Positions 17,325-25,958 of a stretch of 64,000 nucleotides of DNA are shown here, in pieces. The stretch's first letter is position 1, and each line of letters begins with the position of its first letter. The DNA is from JACVRM01 sp963817375 (GTDB lineage: Bacteria; Actinomycetota; Thermoleophilia; Gaiellales; Gaiellaceae), in the NCBI GenBank assembly GCA_963817375.1, contig CAWFOB010000001.1, forward strand, positions 558,001 through 622,000, read 5' to 3'. The notes beneath the pieces were generated by a model, which saw only the letters and a program-made list of their open reading frames with translations, was not told the DNA's origin and ran no database searches. The translations under genes and the position numbers were made by a program.

Positions 17325-17356
17325 GCTAGCGGGGCGGTTCGCGGACGCCCGCTAGC
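17325..17356. terminator. Hairpin at the end of the cyclase-fusion gene
   Basis: GCTAGCGGGGCG (17325-17336) pairs with CGCCCGCTAGC (17346-17356) with one bulged G; nine-base loop. It overlaps the stop codon of the minus-strand fusion gene and lies between it and pcrA, so it can terminate the former. Confidence 0.5.
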
Positions 17357-20300
17357 GCACCCAGAGCTGGTCGATCAGGACGCCGAGCCCGTTCGGGCTG
17401 TACTGGTAGTTGCCCACGCGCTTCGCGAGCACGTCCACCGACCGCGGGTTGACGAGCGGCACCCACGGCGCCTCGTCCACCGTCTTGCGGTCGACCTGCT
17501 CCCACGCCCCGCGGGCAGCGTCGGGGCTCTGCGCCTGCGCGCGCAGGGCCTTGCCGATCTGGCTGTCGATGTGCGGGTCACAGAACTCGGCGTCGTTCGA
17601 GTTCGCGGGGTTGCGCGGCAGGAAGGAGCCGCACGTCAGGACCGGCACGAAGAACCCGGAGGCCGCCGGATAGTCCGAGATCCACTCGTTCGTCCCGATC
17701 TGCGCCTGCGTCCGCGAGTCCCCGACCGCTGCGAAGAAGTCGTCCGCCCGGCTCTTGATCGTCGGCTTGTAGCCCAGCGAGCGAAGCAGCTCGACCGCGA
17801 AGGCGCCGACCGCAGGAAGCTCGCTCCAGGACCACACGGTCACCTTCGCCCCCCGTGTGCCGGAGCGGGCCACGAGCGCCTTCGCCCTGGCCAGGTCGGG
17901 CGCGACCCACGACGCGTGCGAGGGCCCTGCGGTGTACGGGCAGTAGGGCCGGTAGCCGGGGTAGGCCGGCGGGAGGATCTGACAGGTCGGCTGCGCGACG
18001 GCAGGCCCGCCCGCCCCGGCGACTGCCGCCCGCCGGTCGGCTGCGTAGTTGAGCGCTCGACGCACGTCGATCCGGTTGAACGGCGCGACGCGCGTATTGA
18101 GGAAGAGGGAAATGGTGTTCGGCTGGGGATTCGTGTGCACCTGATTCCCGTGGCTCGTCGTCAGGAGCGACAGCGTGCGCGGCGACGGGGGCGTCTCGGA
18201 CTGCGACGTGCTGAAGGCGTCGGCCTTGCCGCCGAGCACCGCCATCACGGCTGCGTCCGGCGTGCCGCCGATCTTCAGATCGATGACGTCCGGATAGCCG
18301 TCGGGCTGTGCCGCCTGCGACCACTCGTGGAACCCGCGGTTGCGAACCAGCCGGACGACGCTCTTCGGCCGGTACAGGGCAATCCTGTACGGGCCGGTCG
18401 CCGGCAACGGATGGCTGCCCGTGTCGCGCACCGGGGTCGCGGCCGGCAGCACGTACGCGAAGGGCAGCGCGAGCTTGTAGAGGAACTCCGGGTCGGGCGC
18501 GGTCAGGTGGAACGTGACCGTGGCAGCCTTGTCGTTCGCGACGATGCCCCGCCTCAGGTCACAGTGCTTCGGCCGTTGCTCGCAGCGCGCCGCGCCGAGA
18601 ATGCGGTCGTAGTAGTACGGCGTCGGGACGTGCAGCTCGAAGTCGCGCTCGAGCGTCGCCCGCACATCCGACGCCTTCACCTGCGCTCCGCTCGAGTAGC
18701 GGATGCCGGGGCGCAGCGTGAAGGTGTACGTCTTCCCGCCGTCGGTCGGGTCCGGCAGCGACTCGGCGAGGTCGGGAACGAGCTGCGTCCCCTGGGACCC
18801 GCTGGCCTGGTTGAACGCGACGAGGCCGTCGTTCGTCATGCGCAAGATCGTCCACGAGCTCGAGTCGTAGGCGAGCGCCGTGTCGATCGAGTCGGTCGGC
18901 CGCCCCATGCGGAACACGAGCGTGCCGCCGCGATGGCCCTCCCCCGACTGTCTGACGCCGACGACCACGGTGCCGTCGACCACGGCGACCCCCTGCGGCC
19001 GGTTGCCCACGGGCGTGCGGCGCACAACCGTGTTCGTCGCCGGGTCGATGCGCGCCAGCGCCCCGCCGAACTGGTCGCTCACCCACACGTCGCGTCCGTC
19101 AGCAGCGATTCCCGACACGCCGTTTCCGACGGGGATCGTGGCGACGATCTGATTCGTGCGCGGGTCGATGCGCGAGACGTTCCCGTCGAGGCCGTTGGCG
19201 ACCCAGACGGCGCCGCTCCCGTAGGCGATGCCGGCCGGGCCATGGCCGACCGGGATCGCCTGCACGAGGGCACCGGAGCCCGGGTCGATCCGCGCGACGC
19301 TGTTGAGCGGCGCCTGGCTCGCCCACAGCGCCCCGCCGCCGTAGGCGAGCTCGGTGGCCGTGATCGGGAGCGGCCGTCCCGGCAATCCCGTCTGCGCATG
19401 GATGCGCGTGATCGTGCGGTCACCGGTGTTCGCGACCCAGATCGATCCGGGTGTCGACGCGATGCCCACCGGCCCGTTGCCGACGCGGATCGGCTCGTTC
19501 ACCTTGTCGGTGGCCGGGTCGATCTCGGACACCGTGCCGTCGAGGCTATTCGCGACCCACACCGCGCCGTTCCCGACGGCGATCCCGCTCGGCTGGCTGC
19601 CCACGTCGATGGTGTCGAGGACACGGTTCGTCGCGGGATCGACCTTCGAGACGCTGTTGTCATCGGCGTTCGTAACCCACGCGACGTGATCGCCCGCCGC
19701 GACGTGGCTGGGCGTCGCACCGACGGCGACCTCGCCGGTGATTCGCCCCGTGTTCGCGTCGATCAGGCCGACGGCGTTCGAGTCGACCCCCGAGAGCGCC
19801 TGTGCAGTGCCCGAGCCGAGGCTGGTGACGAGCACCGTGACCAGGGCGGCAGCGACCAGCGCGCCGGCGGCGCCGGCCGCGATCCAGCGGCGCGTCCGCA
19901 GCCGCGCGCGCCACACGACCGACCGGGCCGCCCTGGCCAGCTCGTCCTCCTGCCCCGTGTACGCGGTGGGTGCGTCGGCCGTCCGCAAGGGCGGGAACTC
20001 GGCCGCGAGGCCGTCGACGTCGACCTGGTAGATCCGTTCGGGCCGGTCGAGATCCTTGAGGTGGTACTCACCGAGATCGCGGAAGCCGATACCGGGCAGC
20101 TCGTCGTCGTCCAGCAGGGAGTGCGTCGTCTGCGAGGCGAGGATCTGGCCGCCGTGACCCGCGGCCATGATCCGCGCGCCGCGGTGGACGCCGAGGCCGT
20201 GGTAGCCCTCGTCACCGACGCTCGGCTCGCCGGTGTGCAGGCCGATGCGCACGCGGAGCTCCGCACCGTCGGGCCACGCGTGCGCCGCGAGGCCGCGCTG

Positions 20301-20531
20301 ACACGCCGCCGCGGCCAGTGCGGCATCCCTCGCCTTCGGGAAGGCCACGAAGAACGCGTCGCCCTGCGTGTCGATCTCCTGCCCGCCGTGCTCCGCGAAC
20401 GCTGCACGCAGGATCCTCCGGTGGTCGGCGAGCACGTCGCCGTAGCGGTCGCGGAGCTGTTTCAGCAGCCGCGTGGAGCCCTCGACGTCCGTGAAGAGGA
20501 AGGTGACGGTCCCGGTCGGGAGCTCGGCCAT
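17352..20531 (-). CDS. Transmembrane cyclase / beta-propeller / solute-binding fusion protein
   Basis: 1059 aa. Start ATG 20529-20531 (MAELPTGTVTFLFTDVEGST). Residues 1-172 are a class III adenylate/guanylate cyclase domain with metal Asp14 and Asp58 and Arg120; the usual Asn is His116 (GVHRGAR). Residues ~217-237 form one TM helix. About 245-590 is a YVTN-type beta-propeller of seven or so ~42-residue repeats (AVWVANSLDGTVSEIDPAT). About 600-1059 is a family 5 extracellular solute-binding protein (peptide/nickel type, SLPDPTDGGKTYTFTLRPGI). Topology suggests external ligand binding coupled to cytoplasmic nucleotide cyclisation. No ABC permease genes are adjacent. The domain calls are firm, the signalling role is inference. 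Confidence 0.88.
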   Translation of the reverse strand: MAELPTGTVTFLFTDVEGSTRLLKQLRDRYGDVLADHRRILRAAFAEHGGQEIDTQGDAFFVAFPKARDAALAAAACQRGLAAHAWPDGAELRVRIGLHTGEPSVGDEGYHGLGVHRGARIMAAGHGGQILASQTTHSLLDDDELPGIGFRDLGEYHLKDLDRPERIYQVDVDGLAAEFPPLRTADAPTAYTGQEDELARAARSVVWRARLRTRRWIAAGAAGALVAAALVTVLVTSLGSGTAQALSGVDSNAVGLIDANTGRITGEVAVGATPSHVAAGDHVAWVTNADDNSVSKVDPATNRVLDTIDVGSQPSGIAVGNGAVWVANSLDGTVSEIDPATDKVNEPIRVGNGPVGIASTPGSIWVANTGDRTITRIHAQTGLPGRPLPITATELAYGGGALWASQAPLNSVARIDPGSGALVQAIPVGHGPAGIAYGSGAVWVANGLDGNVSRIDPRTNQIVATIPVGNGVSGIAADGRDVWVSDQFGGALARIDPATNTVVRRTPVGNRPQGVAVVDGTVVVGVRQSGEGHRGGTLVFRMGRPTDSIDTALAYDSSSWTILRMTNDGLVAFNQASGSQGTQLVPDLAESLPDPTDGGKTYTFTLRPGIRYSSGAQVKASDVRATLERDFELHVPTPYYYDRILGAARCEQRPKHCDLRRGIVANDKAATVTFHLTAPDPEFLYKLALPFAYVLPAATPVRDTGSHPLPATGPYRIALYRPKSVVRLVRNRGFHEWSQAAQPDGYPDVIDLKIGGTPDAAVMAVLGGKADAFSTSQSETPPSPRTLSLLTTSHGNQVHTNPQPNTISLFLNTRVAPFNRIDVRRALNYAADRRAAVAGAGGPAVAQPTCQILPPAYPGYRPYCPYTAGPSHASWVAPDLARAKALVARSGTRGAKVTVWSWSELPAVGAFAVELLRSLGYKPTIKSRADDFFAAVGDSRTQAQIGTNEWISDYPAASGFFVPVLTCGSFLPRNPANSNDAEFCDPHIDSQIGKALRAQAQSPDAARGAWEQVDRKTVDEAPWVPLVNPRSVDVLAKRVGNYQYSPNGLGVLIDQLWVR

Positions 20532-20554
20532 CCCGAACCGGAGTGTCGCTGCGC

Positions 20555-21373
20555 CTACCGGCGGAGCGCAAGCAGCCGGCCGAGCGCGGCATAGCACCCG
20601 AGCACCGCGAGCGCCTCCGGCACGCCGCGGACGAGCCCATCGGCAACCGTGCCCTCGGCGCTCCAGCCCGAGACGAATACGAGCGCCCCGGCCGCGCCGG
20701 CGACGAGGATGGCAAACACCCATGGATGCGCGCGAAGAGCGGGCGCCGGCCCCACGACCGGCGCCAGCTCGTCGAAGACATCGCCCGCCTCACCTCCGGG
20801 CAGCGGACGCGGCCGCGCCGCCCTGACGACGCGCGAGGCCGAGAGCAAGAGCAGCGGGAGCGTCGCGGCGGACAGGACGATGATCCAGCCCGAGTCCTCG
20901 TACTGGTGCGCGTAGACAATCCATGCGACCGCGGTCACTGCGGCGCCGGAAAGCGCGACGGCCGCCCGCCGGCGCACCACGGAGAGCTCGGCCGCCCGCG
21001 CAGGAGGCCGCAGGCGAAGCGCCCGCCAGGCCATGAACATCCCGGCCACGAACGCGATCTGCGACGCGAGCACGATCGTGACGGACGCCGTGATGCCGAG
21101 CGGGCCGCCGACCGTGATGTCGGCCGCCCGGGACAGCCCGAACGCGGCGACACAGCCAAGCCCGGCGGTAACCAGCCCGCCGAACGCGACCAGGGCGGCC
21201 TGCTGCGTCTCCGTCGTCGCCACGACCGCAGCGATGTCGCCGGCGATCGCCCGCGGATCGCCGAACGCGCCCTCCGAGTCTTCAAGGTGGTCACGGGCTT
21301 CCGCGAGCGTGCGCCGCTGCCAGCGGCCGCGCACGCCGGCGGCCTCGAGCTCTCGCCGGAGCTCGTCGATCAC
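20555..21373 (-). CDS. Integral membrane protein with N-terminal HAAS/DUF1700-like domain
   Basis: 272 aa. The first ~50 residues (RRTLAEARDHLEDS, then FGDPRAIAGDIAA) resemble the HAAS/permease-prefix domain found in proteins encoded with PadR regulators. After it come about seven hydrophobic segments (residues ~60-80, 88-112, 135-152, 160-178, 218-238, 245-265). It overlaps the upstream PadR gene by four bases (21370-21373), the usual pairing in which the regulator controls the membrane protein. No transport motif or enzymatic residue is recognisable; specific function unknown. Confidence 0.7.
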   Translation of the reverse strand: MIDELRRELEAAGVRGRWQRRTLAEARDHLEDSEGAFGDPRAIAGDIAAVVATTETQQAALVAFGGLVTAGLGCVAAFGLSRAADITVGGPLGITASVTIVLASQIAFVAGMFMAWRALRLRPPARAAELSVVRRRAAVALSGAAVTAVAWIVYAHQYEDSGWIIVLSAATLPLLLLSASRVVRAARPRPLPGGEAGDVFDELAPVVGPAPALRAHPWVFAILVAGAAGALVFVSGWSAEGTVADGLVRGVPEALAVLGCYAALGRLLALRR

Positions 21374-21684
21374 GCCGTCACCGCTTCCACGGCTCGCACG
21401 AAGTCGCTCCAGTCGCGCTTCTGCGCCGTGAGCTCCCGCCGGCCCTTCGCCGTCAACCGGTACGTGCGCCGCTTGCGGCCGTTCACCGTCGACGCATTGC
21501 TGGCGAGCAGGCCTGCCGCCTCCAGGCGGTACAGCGCCGGGTAGACCGTGCCCTCGCCGAGGTCGAACGCGCCCTCGCTTGCGTCGCGGATCGCCTCGAC
21601 GATCGCGTACCCGTGCAGCGGCTCCTTCGCGACGGCGCCGAGCAGCAGAAGGTCGAGATGGCCGCGCGATACATCGGCTCGCAT
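21370..21684 (-). CDS. PadR-family transcriptional regulator
   Basis: 104 aa, the standard short PadR (winged helix plus one C-terminal dimerisation helix). Family signatures: RGHLDLLLLGAVAKEPLHGY, LGEGTVYPALYRLEAAGLL and RRTYRLTAKGRREL. ATG at 21682-21684. Coupled to the downstream HAAS-type membrane protein; probably represses both genes until an effector binds. Confidence 0.9.
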   Translation of the reverse strand: MRADVSRGHLDLLLLGAVAKEPLHGYAIVEAIRDASEGAFDLGEGTVYPALYRLEAAGLLASNASTVNGRKRRTYRLTAKGRRELTAQKRDWSDFVRAVEAVTA

Positions 21685-21696
21685 AGGGTTTCTATG
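21682..21696. promoter_or_regulatory. Possible PadR operator overlapping its start codon
   Basis: CATAG-GGTTT-CTATG, five-base arms, covers the padR start codon and the bases just upstream; a TACCAT -10-like hexamer lies about ten bases before the ATG, hinting at a leaderless transcript. Short dyad, so low confidence. Confidence 0.3.
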
Positions 21697-21764
21697 GTAC
21701 CTGCTCGGCGCAGCTTCGTAGCGCCGCGGCTGACGACCCGACCCGGGGGTGGTAGCGTCGCCGC

Positions 21765-22163
21765 GTGGGCTACGCGTTCGGCTCGATCGACGACCTCGGC
21801 GACGGCTACGGCTTCCGCAAGGTGCGCGGGCCGCTCGGCGTGACGGCGTTCGGCGTCAACGTGATCGTCGTCCCCCCGGGCAAGGAGAGCGTGCACCACT
21901 ACCACGACGAGCAGGACGAGCTCTACTTCGTGCACCAGGGCACGGCCGAGTTCCACGTCGACGGCCAGACCCACGAGCTCGGGGCCGGCGGCATGTGCCA
22001 CGTGGAGTCGACGACGCCGCGCTACTTCTCCAACGTCGGGGACGGCGACCTGGTCGTGCTGATCGTCGGCGCGAAGGACGGCTACGTCGGCCGCGACGGC
22101 CAGCTCGTCGACATGGCCGACCTGCCGAAGCGCCAGGCGATCTCGCGCGGCGAGTTCGACTGA
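21765..22163 (+). CDS. Cupin domain protein
   Basis: 132-aa single-domain cupin; GTG start 21765-21767. Motif 1 is HHYHDEQDELYFVHQG with the two His and Glu that hold a metal, motif 2 is the weaker STTPRYFSNVGDGDLVVLIVG, which lacks the final His. Such small cupins are isomerases, dioxygenases or sugar-binding proteins; no substrate can be assigned. The TGA stop (22161-22163) overlaps the start region of the next gene, so the two are probably co-translated. Confidence 0.85.
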   Translation: MGYAFGSIDDLGDGYGFRKVRGPLGVTAFGVNVIVVPPGKESVHHYHDEQDELYFVHQGTAEFHVDGQTHELGAGGMCHVESTTPRYFSNVGDGDLVVLIVGAKDGYVGRDGQLVDMADLPKRQAISRGEFD

Positions 22164-22894
22164 AGCCACTCGACGAGCACCGCGCATACGAGTGCCGGCT
22201 GACGCCGGACCGGGCGCTCGGGACGCTCGAAGAGGCCGAGGACTTCGCGCACGACCGCGGCCTGCTGACCCGGACTGCCGACTCCGCCCTGCCGTCCCTA
22301 TTCGAGGCGTGTCACGAGGAGCCGTACAAGCCCGGGGCGGGCGGATTCGGCGAGTGGCCGCGCACGAAGTGGAGCTGGTTCGGGGAGCTCGCGCAGCGCC
22401 CAGGGCTCACGGCGGTGAAGATCCACCGCGGCAAGTCTCTGCTGGTAACCGAGCGTGTGGCAGCCATGCTCGACCCGATCATCCGCGCGGAGCTCGAACG
22501 GATGCACGCGGCCGCGGACGACTGGCGCCGGCTGCTCGACCACCTTGCTGACGCCGGGCCGTCGTCGGCCGAAGACCTCCAGGTCGAACTCGGGCTCAAG
22601 CCGAAGGAGCTCAAGGCGAGCCGCACGCCGCTCGAGCGGTGCGGCGTTCTCCTTGTCGACGAGCGGTCGGGCCGCATCGCCCGCTGGGATCAGGTCTTCC
22701 CGGATCCCACCCGCGGCAGCGCCGAGCTCGACGACCTGCTCGTGACGGCCGTGCAGGCGGCCGTCGTCGCGCCCGAGCCTGAGCTGCGCCGCTGGTTCTC
22801 GTGGACGTGGCGTTTCGCGGACGACCTCGTCGACCGGCTCGTCGCAGGCGGGCGCCTCGCCCGGCCGGAGCCCGGCCGGGTCGCCGTCAGCTGA
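22160..22894 (+). CDS. AlkZ/YcaQ-related uncharacterised protein (unusual start)
   Basis: About 244 aa of well-conserved type (DEHRAYECRLTPDRALGTL, LPSLFEACHEEPYKPG, WPRTKWSWFGELAQRPG, KIHRGKSLLV), which I associate with actinobacterial AlkZ-related proteins, distant kin of the winged-helix interstrand-crosslink glycosylases. The catalytic role is not established. No ATG, GTG or TTG is available near the expected N-terminus: the only plausible initiator is CTG 22160-22162 overlapping the cupin TGA, otherwise the start has been lost to an indel. Its stop overlaps the convergent cobS stop within GTCAGCTGAC. Confidence 0.6.
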   Translation: MKPLDEHRAYECRLTPDRALGTLEEAEDFAHDRGLLTRTADSALPSLFEACHEEPYKPGAGGFGEWPRTKWSWFGELAQRPGLTAVKIHRGKSLLVTERVAAMLDPIIRAELERMHAAADDWRRLLDHLADAGPSSAEDLQVELGLKPKELKASRTPLERCGVLLVDERSGRIARWDQVFPDPTRGSAELDDLLVTAVQAAVVAPEPELRRWFSWTWRFADDLVDRLVAGGRLARPEPGRVAVS

Positions 22895-23632
22895 CGGCGA
22901 CGAAGACGAGCAGGGCGACCAGTCCGGCGAGCTCGGTCACCGCGCCGAGCGCGTCGCCGGTCACGCCGCCGAGCCAGGATCGGAACACGAGCGCGAGGAT
23001 GAGCGCCGTCGCCGCCGCGCCGGCGGCTGCCCAGAGGCCGTCGACCCCGGTGAGCACGAATGCGCCGGTGATCGCGATGACGACGGCGCCGCCGGCGGCC
23101 AGCCACCCGACCCTCCCGGTCAGGACGCTCCCCGGCCCGCCCTCGGCGCGCGCGTAGGGCAGCGCAGCCGCCACGGGCAGCGACGCCGCGCGGCCCAGCG
23201 CACCCGCGGCCGCGAGCGCGGCCACGGGGCCGCCGACGGCGACGAGGCCCGCGATCGCCGCCGCGCGGGTGAGCAGGTCGGTGGTCAGCGCGGCCGCGCC
23301 GAACGAGCCGATGCGCGAGTCGCGCATGATCTCGAGCGCCCGCTCGCGGGTCTGCGCCCCGGCCGCGTCGGCCGTGTCGGCGAGCGCGTCGACGTGCAGG
23401 GCGCCCGTGACGACGCAGCTCGACGGCGACGCGCGACGCCAGCGGCGGCCAGCGCCGGCACGGACGGGTAGAGCAGCAGCGCCGCGACGCCGCTCAGCGC
23501 GCCCGACGCCGGCGCCGACGACCGGGAAGAGCACGCGCGCCGCGCGCGACGTCGCTCCGGTCCGAGCGACGCGCCGACCGGGATCCGCGTCAGGAAGGCG
23601 AGCGCCGCCGCCGCGGCGTCAACGGCCCGCAT
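22887..23632 (-). CDS. cobS: Adenosylcobinamide-GDP ribazoletransferase CobS (frameshifted as sequenced)
   Basis: Last nucleotide-loop step of B12 assembly, joining alpha-ribazole to adenosylcobinamide-GDP in the membrane. Start ATG 23630-23632 (MRAVDAAAAALAFLTRIPVG), then a readable polytopic protein with GALHVDALADTADAAG (the HxDGLADxxD-type metal motif), RALEIMRDSRIGSFG and repeated hydrophobic segments to the end (LVALLVFVAVS). Between 23400 and 23570 the frame changes several times, so the protein is not encoded intact as given. The start overlaps the cobT stop by 14 bases. Confidence 0.8.
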
Positions 23633-24659
23633 CGGTGACGCCGGCGCCCGCGAACGTCGCCATCTCCTCGAGGATCGCGAGCGACGCGCGGATGAGCGGC
23701 AGCGCAGCGCGGCGCCCGAGCCCTCGCCGAGCCGCAGCCGAGGTCGAGCAGCGGCTCGAGGCCGAGCGCGTCGAGGACGAGCGTGTGCCCCGGCTCCGGC
23801 GAGCGGTGCGACGCGACGAGCCTGGCGGGCAGCGCCGGAGCGAGCCGCGCCGCGGCCAGCGCCGCGGCGCCGCTGATGAAGCCGTCGAGCACGACCGGCA
23901 CCTCGCGCGCGGCGCGCGCCGAGCGCGAGACCCGCGAGCACCGCGATCTCGAAGCCGCCGAGCGGCGGCGAGCACGCCGATCGGGTCGGCGGGATCCGGG
24001 TGGTTGAGCCGCGAGCGCCTGCCTCGACGACCGCCACCTTGTGCGCGAGCCCGGCGTCGTCGAGCCCGGTGCCCCGGCCGCACGTCAGCTGCGGGCCGCA
24101 CTCGAGGAGCGCGGCGGCGAGCGCCGCCGCCGCGGTGGTGTTGCCGATGCCCATCTCGCCGAGCGCGACCAGACCGTGCGTCGCGCACCAGCTCCGTCGG
24201 CGAGCGCCGGTGCCGGCCGCGAGCGCGCGCCGCCGCCTGCCGGCGCGACATCGCCGGGCCGGTCGGCGAAGTTCGGCCGTCCCGGCGCCGGCGCAGGTCG
24301 AGCACGCCCGGGTCGTCGACCGGCTCGACCACGCCGGCGTCGACGACCACCAGCCGCGCGCCCGCCTGCCGCGCGAGGACGTAGATCGCGGCGTCGCCGC
24401 CGGCGAAGTTCGGCGACCATCTGCGCGCGTGACCTCCTGCGGGTAGGCGCTGACGCCCTCGCGCGGCGACGCCGTGGTCGCCGGCGACGACGACGATCGA
24501 CCGGCGTCGAGCGCATCGGAGCGCGGCCCGCCGGCGGCGGCGACCCGGCACGGCGAGGTCCTCGAGCCGGCCGAGGCTGCCGCGCGGCTTCGTCTTCTCG
24601 TCGAGGCGCGCGCGCAGCGCCGCGATCTCCGCCTGCCTCGTGGCCTGCACCTCACGCAT
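23619..24659 (-). CDS. cobT: Nicotinate-nucleotide:dimethylbenzimidazole phosphoribosyltransferase CobT (multiple frameshifts as sequenced)
   Basis: Makes alpha-ribazole phosphate for the B12 lower loop. Recognisable in pieces across all three frames: LDEKTKPRGSLGRLEDLAV, IVVVAGDHGVAA, EGVSAYPQEVT, RQAGARLVVVDAGVVEPVDD, GEMGIGNTTAAAALAAALL (phosphate-binding), GTGLDDAGLAHKVAVVEA, VVLDGFISGAAAL and ILEEMATFAGAGVTDAGR. Roughly ten short indels separate them, several fitting loss of a CG pair in alternating CG runs (for instance after HGVAAR). Total span equals the normal length of about 347 codons, so nothing large is missing. Confidence 0.8.
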   Translation of the reverse strand: MREVQATRQAEIAALRARLDEKTKPRGSLGRLEDLAVPGRRRRRAALRCARRRSIVVVAGDHGVAARGRQRLPAGGHARRWSPNFAGGDAAIYVLARQAGARLVVVDAGVVEPVDDPGVLDLRRRRDGRTSPTGPAMSRRQAAARARGRHRRSPTELVRDARSGRARRDGHRQHHRGGGARRRAPRVRPAADVRPGHRARRRRARAQGGGRRGRRSRLNHPDPADPIGVLAAARRLRDRGARGSRARRAPRARCRSCSTASSAAPRRWPRRGSLRRCPPGSSRRTARRSRGTRSSSTRSASSRCSTSAAARRGLGRRAALPLIRASLAILEEMATFAGAGVTDAGR

Positions 24660-25178
24660 CGACGAGCTCCCACGGGGAGGCGAGCGGCAGCGCGCGCCCG
24701 GCGACGACGAGCAGCGCGTCGTCCGCCGCCTCGGCCCAGGCCGCGTTCACGCGGCCGAGCACGTCGCGGTAGCGGCGCCCGAGCGGCGTGGCCGGGACGA
24801 CGCCGAGGCCGACCTCGTTGCTGACCGCGATCGTTCTCCCGCGGCGCGCCGCGACGGAGGCCGCCGCAACCGCCTGCTCCTCGATCTTCGCGACCTGTGC
24901 CTCGAGCAGGTTCGCGACCCAGAGCGAGAGGCAGTCGACGACGACCGTGCCCTCGGCGGCCTCGAGCGCCTCGCGCAGGCGGAGCGGCTCCTCGACGGTC
25001 GTCCACCCCGCCGGCCGCTCGGCGCGGTGGCGCCGCGATCCGGGCGGCCATCTCCTCGTCGCCGGCCGTCGCGGTGGCGATGAAGGTGACCGGCCCGCCC
25101 GCCCGCTCGGCCAGCTCGAGCGCCAGCGAGCGACTTGCCGCTCCGCGCGCCGCCGAGCAGGAAGGTGAGCCCGCTCAT
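24652..25178 (-). CDS. cobU: Adenosylcobinamide kinase/guanylyltransferase CobU (frameshifted as sequenced)
   Basis: Bifunctional enzyme that phosphorylates adenosylcobinamide and transfers GMP to it. Start ATG 25176-25178 gives MSGLTFLLGGARSGKS with the P-loop. After a break near 25133 comes LALELAERAG-type sequence and VTFIATATAGDEEMAARIA; after a second break near 25028 come HRAERPAGWTTVEEPLRL, VVVDCLSLWVANLL (nucleotide-binding) and ISNEVGLGVVP-like VSNEVGLGVVPATPLGRR. Both breaks fit a two-base loss in a CG run. ATG overlaps the btuD stop; the cobU stop overlaps cobT. Confidence 0.82.
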
Positions 25179-25954
25179 AGCCGTGCGGGGACGACGACCA
25201 GCCCCCCTGCGTCCTCGTGGATCCGCACGCTCGCCCCGTAGTGGCGCGCGACCAGCTCCTCGGTCAGCACCTCGCGCGGCTCGCCCGACGCGACGACGCG
25301 ACCGCGGTCGAGGAGCAGCAGGCGGTCGGCGTACTGCCCGGCAAGCGTCAGCTCGTGCATCGTCGCCACGACCGTCAGCCCTTGCTCGCGCCGCAGCTCG
25401 TCGACCAGCTCGAGCACCTGCTGGCTGCGGCCGATGTCGAGCGACGCGGTCGGCTCGTCGAGGAGCAGCACCGGCGCCTCGCTGCGCGAGCGCGCGGGCG
25501 AGCACGGCGCGCTGCTGCTCGCCGCCGCTCAGCGTGCCCAGCCGCCGGCACGCGAAGCGAGTCGAGATCGAGCCGGTGCGAGCGCGCTCCGCGGCCGCCT
25601 CGCGGTCGCCGTCCGCCCTCGCGCGCGAGGTAGCCGAGGTGCGGCGTGCGGCCGAGCAGCACGTACTCGGCGACCGTCATCTCACGGCGGCATCGCCGGC
25701 GATCTGCGGGACGAGCGCGAGCTCGCGCGCGAGCTCGCGCGCGGCCGCAGCGCGCCGTCTCCACGCCGTCGAGCGTGATCGAGCCCGGTCGCCGTGACGA
25801 GGCCGCACGAACGCGCGCAGCAGCGTGCTCTTCCCGGCGCCGTTCGGGCCGATCATCGTCACCCACTCGCCCGGCTCGACGCGGCCGGAGACGCCGCGGA
25901 GCGACCTCGGCGCCGCCGAGCGTGACCGAGACGCCGTCGAAGGCCACGCGTCAT
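25175..25954 (-). CDS. btuD: Cobalamin ABC transporter ATPase BtuD-like (multiple frameshifts as sequenced)
   Basis: FecE/BtuD-type ATPase. The probable start is ATG 25952-25954 (MTR then VAFDGVSVTLGG after one break). Pieces in different frames give WVTMIGPNGAGKSTLLRAFV (Walker A), ELARELALVPQIAG (Q-loop), EMTVAEYVLLGRTPHLGYLA, LGTLSGGEQQRAVLARALAQ (signature), VLLLDEPTASLDIGRSQQVL (Walker B) and VVATMHELTLAGQYADRLLL (H-loop). The last ~98 residues form one clean frame. Sits between btuC and cobU in a riboswitch-led operon, so corrinoid is the likely substrate, though iron-siderophore ATPases look similar. Confidence 0.8.
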
Positions 25955-25958
25955 CCGG

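Noticed and set aside
16416..20594. Very long plus-strand open frame (1392 codons) opposite pcrA and the cyclase fusion
   Set aside because: Composition is Arg/Val/Ala/Asp-rich shadow sequence with no domain, and the opposite strand carries full family motifs; a by-product of high GC.
20532..20723. 64-residue N-terminal extension of the cyclase fusion
   Set aside because: Arg/Ala-rich, overlaps the upstream membrane-protein gene; the cyclase family normally starts just before GTVTFLFTD.
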